Notes under the pieces: model-generated
The model's database searches: none
What the model saw: only the letters and a program-made list of their open reading frames with translations
What the model was told of the DNA's origin: nothing
Position numbers and translations under genes: made by a program
In this document: positions 38,391 through 48,255 of the stretch, piece after piece
How the letters are laid out: each line of letters begins with the position of its first letter
Position numbering within the stretch: the stretch's first letter is position 1
Assembly (NCBI GenBank): GCA_903929885.1
Contig: CAIYWI010000103.1
Coordinates: 1 to 64,000, forward strand
Source: an uncultured Phycisphaerales bacterium
Lineage (GTDB): Bacteria > Planctomycetota > Phycisphaerae > Phycisphaerales > UBA1924
Reading direction: 5' to 3'
DNA: 64,000 nucleotides

Positions 38391-39329
38391 TCAGCCCCCT
38401 GTCGCCTCCGCCGCCTGCACCACGTTGTGGAGCAGCATCGACACCGTGACCGGCCCCACGCCGCCGGGGACCGGGCTGAGCCATCCCGCCACGGACGACA
38501 CTTCCTCGAAGGCCACGTCGCCCGTCGTTCGCATCAGCCCGTCTTCTCCCTTGACGCGATTCACGCCCACGTCGATGACGATGGCACCGGGCTTGACCAT
38601 GTCGCGTCGGATCAGTCCCGGGACGCCCGCCGCCGCGATCAGGACGTCGGCCGTCCTCGCGATGGCCGCCAGCGAGGGCGTCCACTTGTTGCAGGAGATG
38701 ACCGTGGCCTCCTGTCGCATGAGGAGCACCGCGATGGGCTTGCCGACCACGTCGCCTGCTCCCACGACCACGGCCACCTGACCTCGCAGGAAGGGACGCC
38801 CCGCCTCGAAGGGCGACTGCCCCGGCGACAGCATTCCCGACTGCGTCCGCTCCATCCACACGCGTTCGAGCATCCGCATCACCGCCAAGGCGGTGCACGG
38901 CGCGAGCGACGAACGCCCGTAGACGATGTTGCCGATGTTGGCGGGGTTGACGCCTTCGACATCCTTCGTCGGGGCGATCAGCGCCTGAATGCGAGGCACG
39001 TCCACGCCCTCGGGCAGCGGGAGGTGCATCATCATCGCGCTGACCGTCGGATCGTTGGCCAGCAGCAGCACGCGGCCCGCGATCTCGTCATACGCGTGCG
39101 CCGCATCGCTGGGCGTCACGCGGTGCAGGCGATAGGAGATGCCCAGGGCCTCGCAGGTGCGAGCCTGATTGTCGGCGTACACCCTTGCGCCGTTGTCGCC
39201 TGCCTCGATGAGCACCGCGTCGAGTCGAACGTCGCGGCCCCGAGCCCGCAACGCCTCCACGCGGGCGCGAATCCGCTCCCGTTCCTCCTTGGCGAGCGCA
39301 ACCCCGTCGATGATGCGGGCCGTGGTCAT
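38391..39329 (-). CDS. folD: Bifunctional methylenetetrahydrofolate dehydrogenase/cyclohydrolase
   Basis: VYADNQARTCEALGISYRLH; MMHLPLPEGVD; IAPTKDVEGVNPANIGNI; VVGAGDVVGKPIAVLLMRQEATV; TVSMLLHNVVQAAE. Confidence 0.95.
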   Translation of the reverse strand: MTTARIIDGVALAKEERERIRARVEALRARGRDVRLDAVLIEAGDNGARVYADNQARTCEALGISYRLHRVTPSDAAHAYDEIAGRVLLLANDPTVSAMMMHLPLPEGVDVPRIQALIAPTKDVEGVNPANIGNIVYGRSSLAPCTALAVMRMLERVWMERTQSGMLSPGQSPFEAGRPFLRGQVAVVVGAGDVVGKPIAVLLMRQEATVISCNKWTPSLAAIARTADVLIAAAGVPGLIRRDMVKPGAIVIDVGVNRVKGEDGLMRTTGDVAFEEVSSVAGWLSPVPGGVGPVTVSMLLHNVVQAAEATGG

Positions 39330-39365
39330 GGCCGATGGTAGCGAGAGGGGTGCGGGCCTGGCCCC

Positions 39366-40163
39366 CTACCCAGCCACCCTGACCGCGCCGGTCGTCGTGA
39401 CGATCACCGTGGTCTCCCGGTAGGCGGTCCATCGCCCCCGGGCCTCGAGCGTCGTCCAGCCATCGTGCGTCTCGACCAGCACCGGCGACTCGATCCCCTC
39501 GCACACCACCGGCTCCACCGTCAGGATGTCGCCCGCCCGCAGGATGCGATCCCACCCGCCGCCGGCTTCGTCGAAGCCGTACCGGGTTTCCTCGTGCAGC
39601 CGTCGTCCGATGCCGTGCCCCGAACACGCCAACACGAGGCGGCACCCCGCTTGCGTGGCCGCTCGGCACGCCGCCGATGCGCACGCACCCCACGTCACCC
39701 CCGCCCGCATCGCTCGCACGCAGGCCTCGTGGGCCGCGACGGCTGCAGCGGCAATCCGCTCGCCCCTCGCAGGTCGAACACCGCCCGGCATCGCGCCCGG
39801 CACCACGAACGACCTGGCCGCATCGGCGTGCCAACGTCCGTCGACATCGTCCACGTGTGCGGCCACGTCGATGGTGAGGACGTCGCCGGGACGCAAGCGT
39901 CGCGACGATGGCCTCGCGTGTGTCACCTCCTCGTTGACGCACAGGCAGGCGGCTGCGTCGAATCTCGTCCCTGCGGCGTTGACGCAGTCGGGCATGGCCG
40001 GCACGCCCCCAAGGGCGGCGATGACCTCGGCGGCTCGACCCGCGAGGATTCGCGTCGAGATCCCGGGGTTGGCCTGTGCCACGATCGCGTCGAGCGTCCC
40101 GGAAACGACGCGTCCCGCCCGGAGCAGACCGGGCGGGACGTCGTGAAGGTCGACATCGGACAT
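39366..40163 (-). CDS. map: Type I methionyl aminopeptidase
   Basis: CLCVNEEVTHARPSSRRLRPGDVLTIDVAAHVDDVDGRWHADAARSFVV; CSGHGIGRRLHEET; ILTVEPVV. Confidence 0.92.
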   Translation of the reverse strand: MSDVDLHDVPPGLLRAGRVVSGTLDAIVAQANPGISTRILAGRAAEVIAALGGVPAMPDCVNAAGTRFDAAACLCVNEEVTHARPSSRRLRPGDVLTIDVAAHVDDVDGRWHADAARSFVVPGAMPGGVRPARGERIAAAAVAAHEACVRAMRAGVTWGACASAACRAATQAGCRLVLACSGHGIGRRLHEETRYGFDEAGGGWDRILRAGDILTVEPVVCEGIESPVLVETHDGWTTLEARGRWTAYRETTVIVTTTGAVRVAG

Positions 40164-40177
40164 GGGAACGGGGTCGA

Positions 40178-41626
40178 TCAGAACCGCGGGCCGCGCAGCC
40201 GAGGGCCGGCCTCGCCATCGTCGCCCGCCTCGCCCAGGAAGCCCGAGTAGTTGCGCATCAGCAGGTTGGCCTCGACTCGCTGGAGGAAGTCCATGATGAC
40301 GGCGACCACGATGAGCAAGCCGGTGCCGCCAAGGAACTGGCTGACGTTGTAGTCGATGTTCATGCCTCGATTGATGACGGTGGGCATGACGGCGAGCACT
40401 GCGAGGAATCCAGCGCCGACATAGGTCATGCGGTTCATGACCGTCTCGAGGTATTCGGCGGTGCGGGGGCCGGGTCGCAGGCCGGGGATGAACGAGCCGT
40501 GCTCCTTGAGCTGCTTGCTGATCTCCTCGGGGTTGAACTGGACGGTGATCCAGAAGTAGCTGAAGAAGTAGACCATCATGATGTAGACGATCACGTAGGG
40601 GTAGTCGCCGGGCTGGAAGGCGTCGGCGAGGAAGGCGGTGATCGCCTGCCACGTCGTGGTGTCGCCGGAGGGGACGATGCCTTGCGCGATCTCGGCCTGC
40701 ATGCGGGCCGCCGCACCCTGGTTGGCGAACTCCTTGAGCTGCGTGAAGATGAACGTCGGGAAGATCATCAGCGAGCTGGCGAAGATGATGGGCATCACGC
40801 CGCCGTGATTGACGCGAAGGGGCAGGTAGCTCCGCTGGCCGCCGAAGACCTTTCGCCCGCGGGTGTGCTTGGCCTGCTGCACGGTGATGCGGCGCTGGGC
40901 GACCTGCATGAGCACCGAGCTTCCGACGACGGCGACGAAGCACCCGATGAGCAGGAAAAGGCCCATGAACCCGATCTTGTTGGGGTCGCGGACGTCGAAG
41001 CTCTCGTAGAGGGTGTTGATGGCGCCGGGCATGCCGCCGAGGATGCCCGCCATGATGATCATCGACGCGCCGTTGCCGATGCCGTGCTTGTCGATCTGCT
41101 CGCCCAGCCACATGAGGAACATGCAGCCCGCCGTGAGGGCGGTGACGGCCATGACCCACCAGACGACGTTCTCACGCCACGCCTGGAGAATGAGGCCCTG
41201 CTGCGAGAGGTAGCCCAGCCAGCCGATGCCCTGCACGACGCAGATGCCCAGCGTGACGTAGCGGGTGTACTCCATGATCTTCTGGCGACCGCTGGGGCCT
41301 TCCTCCTGCAGCTTCTTGAGGGCCGGCAGGACGGAGGCCAGCAACTGGAAGATGATGCCGGCGGTGATGTAGGGCATGATGCCCAGGCCGAAGATCGTCG
41401 AGTGCGACAGCGCACCGCCCGAGAAGATGGCGACGAAGCTCACGAGCTTGGCGACCGCCGAGCCTTCCTGCGAGGCCTGGTTGAAGGCTTTCGCGAGGGC
41501 CTCCTGATCGACGCCCGGCAGGGGGATCCAGTGGCCGATGCGGAAGACAAAGAGCATGCCCAGCGTGAACAGAACCTTGTTCCGCAGTTCCTGCACCTTG
41601 AAGATGTTGAGCAACGTCGAAATCAT
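40178..41626 (-). CDS. secY: Preprotein translocase subunit SecY
   Basis: MISTLLNIFKVQELRNKVLFTLGMLFVFRIGHWIPLPGVD...GIMPYITAGIIFQLLASVLPALKKLQEEG. Confidence 0.97.
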   Translation of the reverse strand: MISTLLNIFKVQELRNKVLFTLGMLFVFRIGHWIPLPGVDQEALAKAFNQASQEGSAVAKLVSFVAIFSGGALSHSTIFGLGIMPYITAGIIFQLLASVLPALKKLQEEGPSGRQKIMEYTRYVTLGICVVQGIGWLGYLSQQGLILQAWRENVVWWVMAVTALTAGCMFLMWLGEQIDKHGIGNGASMIIMAGILGGMPGAINTLYESFDVRDPNKIGFMGLFLLIGCFVAVVGSSVLMQVAQRRITVQQAKHTRGRKVFGGQRSYLPLRVNHGGVMPIIFASSLMIFPTFIFTQLKEFANQGAAARMQAEIAQGIVPSGDTTTWQAITAFLADAFQPGDYPYVIVYIMMVYFFSYFWITVQFNPEEISKQLKEHGSFIPGLRPGPRTAEYLETVMNRMTYVGAGFLAVLAVMPTVINRGMNIDYNVSQFLGGTGLLIVVAVIMDFLQRVEANLLMRNYSGFLGEAGDDGEAGPRLRGPRF

Positions 41627-41820
41627 GCCGCCTCGACCTTTCGCCACGCGGGGGGAGCCGCAGCATCCCGACCCTACGTGCCACAATGAAAAGAGGAAAG
41701 GCCGGGCCTTCCCTCTCGTGAGGAATCACGCTTGGGCGCGGGCTCGAGGCCCGCCGAACTCCCGACGGGAGGTTCGTCCCGCACGCTGCGCCGCAGTGCC
41801 GGGAAGGGTAGCCGCGGAAC

Positions 41821-42426
41821 TCACTCCGCGTCGCCGGCGGCGGCGGGCTTGGCCTTCTTGCCGGCCGTCGAGCGAGTGAGCTTCTTGGTGAGGTTCTTGG
41901 GCTTGAGCTTGGTCTCGGGAACGTTCGGATCGACGCCGCGGTTCTTGTCGCGACGGGTGCCCGTCTCGTTGACCTTGCCGCCGGCATCCTCGAACATCTT
42001 GCGGGCCGGACCGGTGACGCGAGCCGCGGTGACGTTGTACTTGCCCTTGACGCCCGTCTGCCCCTTGCCCAAGGAACCCAGGATCTTGAGGTCGCGGCTG
42101 TCGTCGCGGACCAGGCCGGCCTTGATGAGCGCGTCGCGATTGATCTCGCCGCCGGCCTTGAAGGACGGGTGGCCGATGATGTCGCCGACGTTGACCGTCC
42201 AGAACTGGACCTTGAACGCGGCGTTCGTGAAGCCGAACTTCGGCAGGCGGCGGAAGTAGGGTATCTGGCCGCCCTCGAAGGACCGCTTGCTGGCATGGCC
42301 CGAGCGGCTGCTCGCGCCCTTCTGGCCGCGGCCCGACTGCTTGCCGTGGCCCGATCCCTCACCGCGACCGACGCGCTTGCGCTTCTTCGAACGGCCGGCG
42401 AGGGCGGTGATGTCGTGGATCATCAT
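41821..42426 (-). CDS. rplO: 50S ribosomal protein L15 (C-terminally extended)
   Basis: KRKRVGRGEGSGHGKQSGRGQKGASSRSGHASKRSFEGGQIPYFRRLPKFGF. Confidence 0.96.
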   Translation of the reverse strand: MMIHDITALAGRSKKRKRVGRGEGSGHGKQSGRGQKGASSRSGHASKRSFEGGQIPYFRRLPKFGFTNAAFKVQFWTVNVGDIIGHPSFKAGGEINRDALIKAGLVRDDSRDLKILGSLGKGQTGVKGKYNVTAARVTGPARKMFEDAGGKVNETGTRRDKNRGVDPNVPETKLKPKNLTKKLTRSTAGKKAKPAAAGDAE

Positions 42427-42519
42427 GGCTGGTTGCTCCAAACTTCGGGATTCGGCCGGTCGCGCGGGCGACCTGCCGCTGGTGACTGTGCTCAACTGGA
42501 AACCGACTCAGGAACCGAC

Positions 42520-43248
42520 TCAGGCCTTGGGCGCCGACTCGGCGGCGGCATCGCCCGCGGGGGCTGCGGCGGCTTGCTGTCCGCGATCGTCTCCGCCGCG
42601 ACCACGGCCGCGACCGCCACCGGGACCGCCACGACCGCGGCCCTTGCCGCGACCGTCATCGACCGTGTTGACCGGGCCGCGGGCCTTGTCCTTGCCGCTG
42701 GTGGCGGGCATGAACCGCTTGCCTCGCTCGATCTTGGACTCGATGGTCGTCGAGCCGAGGTTTTGGCCCCGGATGATCGCGACCGAGGAGGCCAATCGGA
42801 GTTGCTCAAGCCCGTCGAAGACGGCCTTGACGATGTTGCGCTTGTTGGTCGAGCCGAAGCACTTGGTGAGGCAGTCGGTGACGCCGGCCTTCTCGAGGAT
42901 GGTGCGGACGGTGCCTCCGGCCACGACGCCCGTGCCGGGGGCGGCGGGGATCAGGCGAACCTTGCTGGCGGAGAAGGTGCCCTCGACCTCGTGGGGGATG
43001 GTGCTGCCCACGAGCGGGATGCTGATCATCGCCTTCTTGGCGTACTTCTCGGCCTTCTCGATGGCGGCGGGGACTTCGTTGGACTTGCCGTAGCCGAAGC
43101 CCACCTTGCCGCGACGGTCGCCGACGACCACCAGGGCGCCGAAGGCGAAGCGGCGACCGCCCTTCACGGTCGACGACGTGCGGTCGACGCCGATGTTGGA
43201 CGATTCGATGTGGCTGGACTCGTCGAAGATCTCGGGCTTCATGGTCAT
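42520..43248 (-). CDS. rpsE: 30S ribosomal protein S5 with RG-rich C-terminal tail
   Basis: SSTVKGGRRFAFGALVVVGDRRGKVGFGYGKSNEVPAAIEKA; tail GRGKGRGRGGPGGGRGRGRGGDDRGQQ. Confidence 0.97.
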   Translation of the reverse strand: MTMKPEIFDESSHIESSNIGVDRTSSTVKGGRRFAFGALVVVGDRRGKVGFGYGKSNEVPAAIEKAEKYAKKAMISIPLVGSTIPHEVEGTFSASKVRLIPAAPGTGVVAGGTVRTILEKAGVTDCLTKCFGSTNKRNIVKAVFDGLEQLRLASSVAIIRGQNLGSTTIESKIERGKRFMPATSGKDKARGPVNTVDDGRGKGRGRGGPGGGRGRGRGGDDRGQQAAAAPAGDAAAESAPKA

Positions 43249-43303
43249 TCTCGCGATCGTTTGCGTGCGGTGGCTGGATACGGGTGGGTGGAGCGGACGC
43301 GAC

Positions 43304-43666
43304 TTAGAACTTCAGGCCGCCCTTGCGAGCACCCTCGGCGAGCGCCTTGACGCGCCCGTGGAACTTGAAGCCGCCGCGATCGAAGGCGATTTCGCTGACG
43401 CCCTTGGCGGTCGCGAGGCGGGCGAGCAACTCCCCCACCTTGCCGGCGGCGTCGCTGTTGCCCGTCTTGTCGAGCTTCAGCTCCTTCGAGTTGGTCGCCG
43501 CGGCGGCGATGGTCACGCCGTCCAGGTCGTTGATGAGCTGGGCGTACATGTGGTTGAGCGACTTGTAGACGGCCAGACGCGGCTTGGCGGCCGTGCCGAC
43601 GACCCGCTTGCGGATGCCGATGCGGCGGCGGGAGCGGCGAAGGGTCTTGAGTGAGTTCCTGTCCAT
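43304..43666 (-). CDS. rplR: 50S ribosomal protein L18
   Basis: RIGIRKRVVGTAAKPRLAVYKSLNHMYAQLINDLDGVTIAAAATNSKEL...RGGFKFHGRVKALAEGARKGGLKF. Confidence 0.96.
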   Translation of the reverse strand: MDRNSLKTLRRSRRRIGIRKRVVGTAAKPRLAVYKSLNHMYAQLINDLDGVTIAAAATNSKELKLDKTGNSDAAGKVGELLARLATAKGVSEIAFDRGGFKFHGRVKALAEGARKGGLKF

Positions 43667-43761
43667 GACTGGGTCCTTGCTGTGCGTGATCGGAACGTAA
43701 TCGGGGGGCCTCTCGTCCCGGACCGGCCCCCTGCCGGCGATTCCGGGACGCCTCGTCGTCA

Positions 43762-44316
43762 TCAGGCGCCGAACTGCTTGCCCTGCTTGCGACGAACGAC
43801 CTCCTCGACGTACTTGATTCCCTTGCCGTTGTACGGCTCGGGCTTGCGGTGAGACCGCATCGCCGAGGCGAACTGGCCCACCTGCTGCTTGTCCGGTCCA
43901 CTGACGCTGACGAACTGCTTGTCGACCTTGACGGTCAGCCCCGCGGGCACCGGCATCACGATGGCGTTGGCGAAGCCCAGCGTCATCTTCAGGTCCTTGC
44001 CTGCCAACGCGGCAGTCCAACCCACGCCCACGACCTCGAGACGCTTCTCGTAGCCGGCGTGGACGCCCTGAATCATGTTCTTGATGTGGGCCCGGGTGCT
44101 GCCCCAGTGCGCATTGGCCTGCTTGTCCTGCGAGGTGAGGCCATTGGCCAAGGCGACGTTCACGGCCTTGGCCGCCTCGTCCACCTGCACCGTCACCGCC
44201 GCCGGCACCTTGATGCTCAGCTTGCCCTTGGGTCCCTCGACGTTCACGGTGCCATCCTTGACGGCCACCTTCACGCCCGCCGGAACCGCCACAGACTTCT
44301 TGCCGATTCGAGACAT
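43762..44316 (-). CDS. rplF: 50S ribosomal protein L6
   Basis: MSRIGKKSVAVPAGVKVAVKDGTVNVEGPKGKLS...RRKPEPYNGKGIKYVEEVVRRKQGK-type C-terminus. Confidence 0.97.
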   Translation of the reverse strand: MSRIGKKSVAVPAGVKVAVKDGTVNVEGPKGKLSIKVPAAVTVQVDEAAKAVNVALANGLTSQDKQANAHWGSTRAHIKNMIQGVHAGYEKRLEVVGVGWTAALAGKDLKMTLGFANAIVMPVPAGLTVKVDKQFVSVSGPDKQQVGQFASAMRSHRKPEPYNGKGIKYVEEVVRRKQGKQFGA

Positions 44317-44423
44317 GCTTCACTGCTCCTTCGCGTGCGGCTCGCCCGTTGCCGGACCCTTCCGGCGGCGGGGCTTCCGCGATCACACCTTGCGTACCAG
44401 TTCATTCCACTCGACCGAACCGA

Positions 44424-44822
44424 TCACTCGATCGTGCACAGCAACTCGCCGCCGACGCGCTCCTCGCGGGCCTTGCGGTCCGAGAGCACGCCCTTGGGCG
44501 TGCTGACGATCGCGATGCCCAGGCCCTGGAGGGGACGGGGCAGGTCGTCGCACCCGCGGTACACCCGGCGACCAGGCTTGCTCTCGCGGGTGAGGCGATG
44601 CAACGCGGGCTCGCCGGTGTTGCTGTACTTGATGCGGATGTTGAGCATGCCGCTGCGGCCGTCCTCGACGAGGTCGAAGCCGTCGATGTAGCCCTCGTCG
44701 CGCAGCACGGAGGCCACGCCGCGAACCACCTTGCTGTTGCGGCACATGACCGTCTTGGCCTTGTTGCGCAGGGCGTTGCGCATCCGAGTGAGCATGTCCG
44801 CGATTGGATCACCGATTGCCAT
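44424..44822 (-). CDS. rpsH: 30S ribosomal protein S8
   Basis: MAIGDPIADMLTRMRNALRNKAKTV...LGIAIVSTPKGVLSDRKAREERVGGELLCTIE. Confidence 0.97.
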   Translation of the reverse strand: MAIGDPIADMLTRMRNALRNKAKTVMCRNSKVVRGVASVLRDEGYIDGFDLVEDGRSGMLNIRIKYSNTGEPALHRLTRESKPGRRVYRGCDDLPRPLQGLGIAIVSTPKGVLSDRKAREERVGGELLCTIE

Positions 44823-44969
44823 GGGTACCTCGTTCGATTCTTCTGCCCGCCGGGCCGGGTGCTTCGCTCGCGCCCGAACCGACTGCGTGTGCCTGTGTCC
44901 TGTCGTCGTCGCGACCCTGCGGCCGCGACCTCTCCAACGTCCTCCGCCGCCCGCGACTCGGGCGGCCGA

Positions 44970-45155
44970 TCACCAACTCGCCTTGCGCATGCCGGGGATC
45001 TTCCCCTCCAGCGCCAGCTTGCGGAGCATGATGCGGCTGATCCGGAACTTCCGGTAGACGCCTCGGGCTCGGCCGGTCAGCTGACACCGGCGCACCGTGC
45101 GGGTGCTGAACTTGGGCTTGCGGTTGCTCTTGGCGAACTGGGCTTTGGTGGCCAT
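44970..45155 (-). CDS. rpsN: 30S ribosomal protein S14, short form lacking most Zn-binding Cys
   Basis: [61 protein letters not shown]. Confidence 0.95.
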   Translation of the reverse strand: MATKAQFAKSNRKPKFSTRTVRRCQLTGRARGVYRKFRISRIMLRKLALEGKIPGMRKASW

Positions 45156-45215
45156 CGTGTTTTCTCCGAGCGGTCGTCCGTTCGACCTGCCCTCGTCGGG
45201 TTGCGTGCGCGTCTC

Positions 45216-45902
45216 TTACTTCTGGTCCGGCTTCGCGAAGGGCATCCCGAGTTCGGCCAGCACGAAGCGGCTGAGCTTGGGGGAGCTGTTGCGGAAGCAC
45301 ATGTTGATGTTCATGCCGTGGGTGAACGGGGCGTCCACCATGTTGATCTCGGGGAACACGCCCTGCTCCGTCAGGCCCATGGCGTAGTTGCCCTGCTTGT
45401 CGAAGGCCTTGTCGCCAAGACCCCGGAAGTCCTTGATTCGAGGCGTCGCCAGGTTGATCAGGCGATCCAGGAAGTGCCACATCCGCTCGCGACGGATCGT
45501 CACCATCGCCGCCGTCTCCAGGCCCTCGCGGACCTTGAAGTTCGACACGCTCTTCTTGGCCTTGAGGATCACGGGCTTCTGGCCCGTCACCTTCACCAGG
45601 GTGTCGAGGACCGTCGACTTGACGTGCGGCGGAATCTTCGTGCCTTCGATGTGACGGCCCATGTTCACGTTCAGCACGATCTTCTCGAGCCGCGGCATGT
45701 TCATGGGGTTCTTGATGCCGAACGCCTCGGCCACCTTGGCCCGCACCTGCTCCTCGTACATCGTCTTCAGGCGCGGGGGAACCTTCGGGCCCGAGCTCGC
45801 CTCGGCCTCGACGGCCGCCGCCGCCTCGCCCTTCTTGCCGCCCGCGGCCTTGGGGGCCTTGTCGGACTTGACGGGCTTCTTCTTGGCATCTTCCTTCGAC
45901 AT
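45216..45902 (-). CDS. rplE: 50S ribosomal protein L5 with ~45-aa Lys/Ala-rich N-terminal extension
   Basis: PRLKTMYEEQVRAKVAEAFGIKNPMNMPRLEKIVLNVNMG...NYAMGLTEQGVFPEI. Confidence 0.96.
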   Translation of the reverse strand: MSKEDAKKKPVKSDKAPKAAGGKKGEAAAAVEAEASSGPKVPPRLKTMYEEQVRAKVAEAFGIKNPMNMPRLEKIVLNVNMGRHIEGTKIPPHVKSTVLDTLVKVTGQKPVILKAKKSVSNFKVREGLETAAMVTIRRERMWHFLDRLINLATPRIKDFRGLGDKAFDKQGNYAMGLTEQGVFPEINMVDAPFTHGMNINMCFRNSSPKLSRFVLAELGMPFAKPDQK

Positions 45903-46017
45903 CGCTCACACTCGTTTCTTCTCGCCGGGGACCCATCCCCCGGACGTCGACCGCTTGCTCTCGTCGCCAGACCTCGCCGGCGACACCGACCAACCCGCTC
46001 CCCGCTCCCTCAACGGC

Positions 46018-46359
46018 TCACTTCCGCGCGCCGTGCACCACGCTGAGTTCCGCCAGGTCCTTGCCGCCCTTGCGGGCCACGCGAACCTTCGAGCCGTCCG
46101 CCTTGACGCGGAAGCCCACGCGAACGGGCTTGCCGTCGACGACCGGGCTCACCTTGCTCATGTGGATGGGCGCCTCGATCGTCACCACGCCGCCCTGCGG
46201 GTTGCGCTGGCTGGGACGCATGTGCTTGGTGCGGAGGTTGACCCCCTTGATCACCACGCTCTGCGACTTGGTGATCACGCGGATCACCTCTCCGGTCGTC
46301 CCCTTGTGGTCGCCGGATCGGATGTAGACGGTGTCACCCTTCTTCACGTGTGCAGGCAT
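46018..46359 (-). CDS. rplX: 50S ribosomal protein L24
   Basis: MPAHVKKGDTVYIRSGDHKGTTGEVIRVITKSQSVVIKGVNLRTKHMRPSQRNPQGGVVTIEAPIHMSKVSPV. Confidence 0.96.
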   Translation of the reverse strand: MPAHVKKGDTVYIRSGDHKGTTGEVIRVITKSQSVVIKGVNLRTKHMRPSQRNPQGGVVTIEAPIHMSKVSPVVDGKPVRVGFRVKADGSKVRVARKGGKDLAELSVVHGARK

Positions 46360-46474
46360 TGCTTGCTCCAACTGACTCGCCGAACCGGATCCGAAGGACC
46401 CTCGCTCGGGCGTGATTGCGTTCTTCAGACCGACGTTCCCACCCGACCCCACCCCCGCCGCTCGCCCGCCGACC

Positions 46475-46861
46475 TCACACCACTTCCGAGGCCAGCGAGA
46501 CGATCTTCATGTAATTGCGGTCGCGCAGCTCGCGGGCCACGGGCCCGAAGATGCGGGTGCCCTTGGGGTTGCCGTCGTCCTGAATGAGGACCACGGCGTT
46601 GCTGTCGAACTTGATGTAGCTGCCGTCCGAGCGACGCGTCGCCTTGGTGGTTCGCACCACGACGGCCTTGCTCTTGTCGCCGGGCTTGACGTCGGCGCCG
46701 GCAAGGGCCTTCTTGATCGAGACGAACACGCGGTCGCCCACGCCGGCCATCCGCCGGGTGAAGCGGCCCGAGCCCGTCGAGCCGCCGTACACGCGGATCA
46801 CGTACGCGATCTTCGCGCCCGAGTTGTCCGCCACCTCGCACCTGGTTTCTTGCTGCAGCAT
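46475..46861 (-). CDS. rplN: 50S ribosomal protein L14
   Basis: [28 protein letters not shown]...[28 protein letters not shown]. Confidence 0.97.
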   Translation of the reverse strand: MLQQETRCEVADNSGAKIAYVIRVYGGSTGSGRFTRRMAGVGDRVFVSIKKALAGADVKPGDKSKAVVVRTTKATRRSDGSYIKFDSNAVVLIQDDGNPKGTRIFGPVARELRDRNYMKIVSLASEVV

Positions 46862-46977
46862 GCCGAACCTTGCTTTCCTCTAGCCCGCCGACCGCTCGGT
46901 CGCACGGGACGTGTCCCAATCGATCCGTTCGCCCCCGCCAACCACCAAGCCACCGCCACGACGACGCCTCAGCCCGC

Positions 46978-47310
46978 TCAGGGCTGCAGCGCCGCCACGC
47001 TCTTGATCGCCGCAGCCTGGTCGGCGCGACGCTCGACCACGCGGACCAGCGTCCACCGCTTGCTCTTGCTGATGGGGCGGCACGGGGCCACCTCCACCAC
47101 GTCGCCCGTGCGGGCCTCGTTCTTGGCGTCGTGCACCTGCAGGATCGTGCGTTGACGCACGAACTTGCCGTACTTGGGGTGCATCGTCAGGTAGTTGATG
47201 ACCACGCGACGCGTCTGGTGACGCGAGTCGGACTCCACCACGCCCTGACGCGTGCCGGAAAGGCCACCCGCCTGCTTGACCGCCTTCTTCTGCTTGACTG
47301 CCGCTGCCAT
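46978..47310 (-). CDS. rpsQ: 30S ribosomal protein S17
   Basis: GTRQGVVESDSRHQTRRVVINYLTMHPKYGKFVRQRTILQVHDAKNEARTGDVVEVAPCRPISKSKRWTLVRVVER. Confidence 0.94.
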   Translation of the reverse strand: MAAAVKQKKAVKQAGGLSGTRQGVVESDSRHQTRRVVINYLTMHPKYGKFVRQRTILQVHDAKNEARTGDVVEVAPCRPISKSKRWTLVRVVERRADQAAAIKSVAALQP

Positions 47311-47429
47311 CGCTTGCTTCCTTTGCTGGGCCCCGCGGGCGGCCCGTTGGTGTGTCGTCGCGTCGCTCGTCCAATCCTCGATCCGGCCGATCGAGCCTGC
47401 ATGCAGGCCCGCGTGCCGGACCGCGAACC

Positions 47430-47627
47430 TCAGGCCTTCGCCGTGGTCCGCCGCCGCTGCTCGCCCTTCACGCGGGCGATGTCCTTGCGGAGCTTGCCGA
47501 ACTTGCTCGTATCCTCGACCTTGGCCGTCACGGCCTGGCTGCGCAGGTCGAAGAGCTCGTTGGTGAGCTTGGCGAGCTCGATCTTGAGCTCCTCGTCCCG
47601 CATGGCCTTCACTTCCTTGCCCGTCAT
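47430..47627 (-). CDS. rpmC: 50S ribosomal protein L29
   Basis: MTGKEVKAMRDEELKIELAKLTNELFDLRSQAVTAKVEDTSKFGKLRKDIARVKGEQRRR. Confidence 0.95.
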   Translation of the reverse strand: MTGKEVKAMRDEELKIELAKLTNELFDLRSQAVTAKVEDTSKFGKLRKDIARVKGEQRRRTTAKA

Positions 47628-47723
47628 GACTCACCTCTGGATCTTGGCCCGTTCATCCCGGTGCCGCTTGGTTCTGGTTTCCACTCACGATGCGATCAGG
47701 ACCCGCCCGACGCCGTTTCCGAC

Positions 47724-48143
47724 TCAGACGCTCAGACGCCGCCCGACGAAGCGGCAGCGAACCGGCATCTTCACCGCCGCACGCAGGAGGGCCAGCTTGG
47801 CGGTGGCCTCGGCGACGCCGGCGATCTCGAAGAGCATGGTGCCGGGCTTGACGCGGGCGGCCCAGTAGTCCACCTCGGCCTTGCCCGTTCCCATTCGCGT
47901 CTCGAGCGGCTTCTTGCTGATGGGCTTGTCGGGGAAGACGCGAATGAAGAGCTTGCCCTCGCGCTTCAGGTAGTGCTGGCACGCGATGCGGCCCGCCTCG
48001 AGCACCTGCCCGGCGACCCACGCGCCCTCGAGGGCCTGCAGCCCGTAATCGCCGTAGGCCACGTAGTTGCCCTTGGTCGCCTTGCGATCGCGGACGCGAC
48101 GCTGCTCCTTGCGGTACTTCACTCTCTTGGGCATCAACGCCAT
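47724..48143 (-). CDS. rplP: 50S ribosomal protein L16
   Basis: [107 protein letters not shown]. Confidence 0.97.
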   Translation of the reverse strand: MALMPKRVKYRKEQRRVRDRKATKGNYVAYGDYGLQALEGAWVAGQVLEAGRIACQHYLKREGKLFIRVFPDKPISKKPLETRMGTGKAEVDYWAARVKPGTMLFEIAGVAEATAKLALLRAAVKMPVRCRFVGRRLSV

Positions 48144-48255
48144 GGTTCATTCGCTCCTGCCGACGCCGCCCCGCCTGGGACCTCGCCGGATTCGATTCCT
48201 TCATCACACCCGCGTCCAGGCCGCAAGGGCCCGCCCGCGCCACCAACTCCGCCGA

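Noticed and set aside
42042-43350. Plus-strand ORFs across the ribosomal cluster (e.g. 42169..43350, 44349..46046, 49961..52309)
   Set aside because: All lie antisense to confidently identified ribosomal protein genes.
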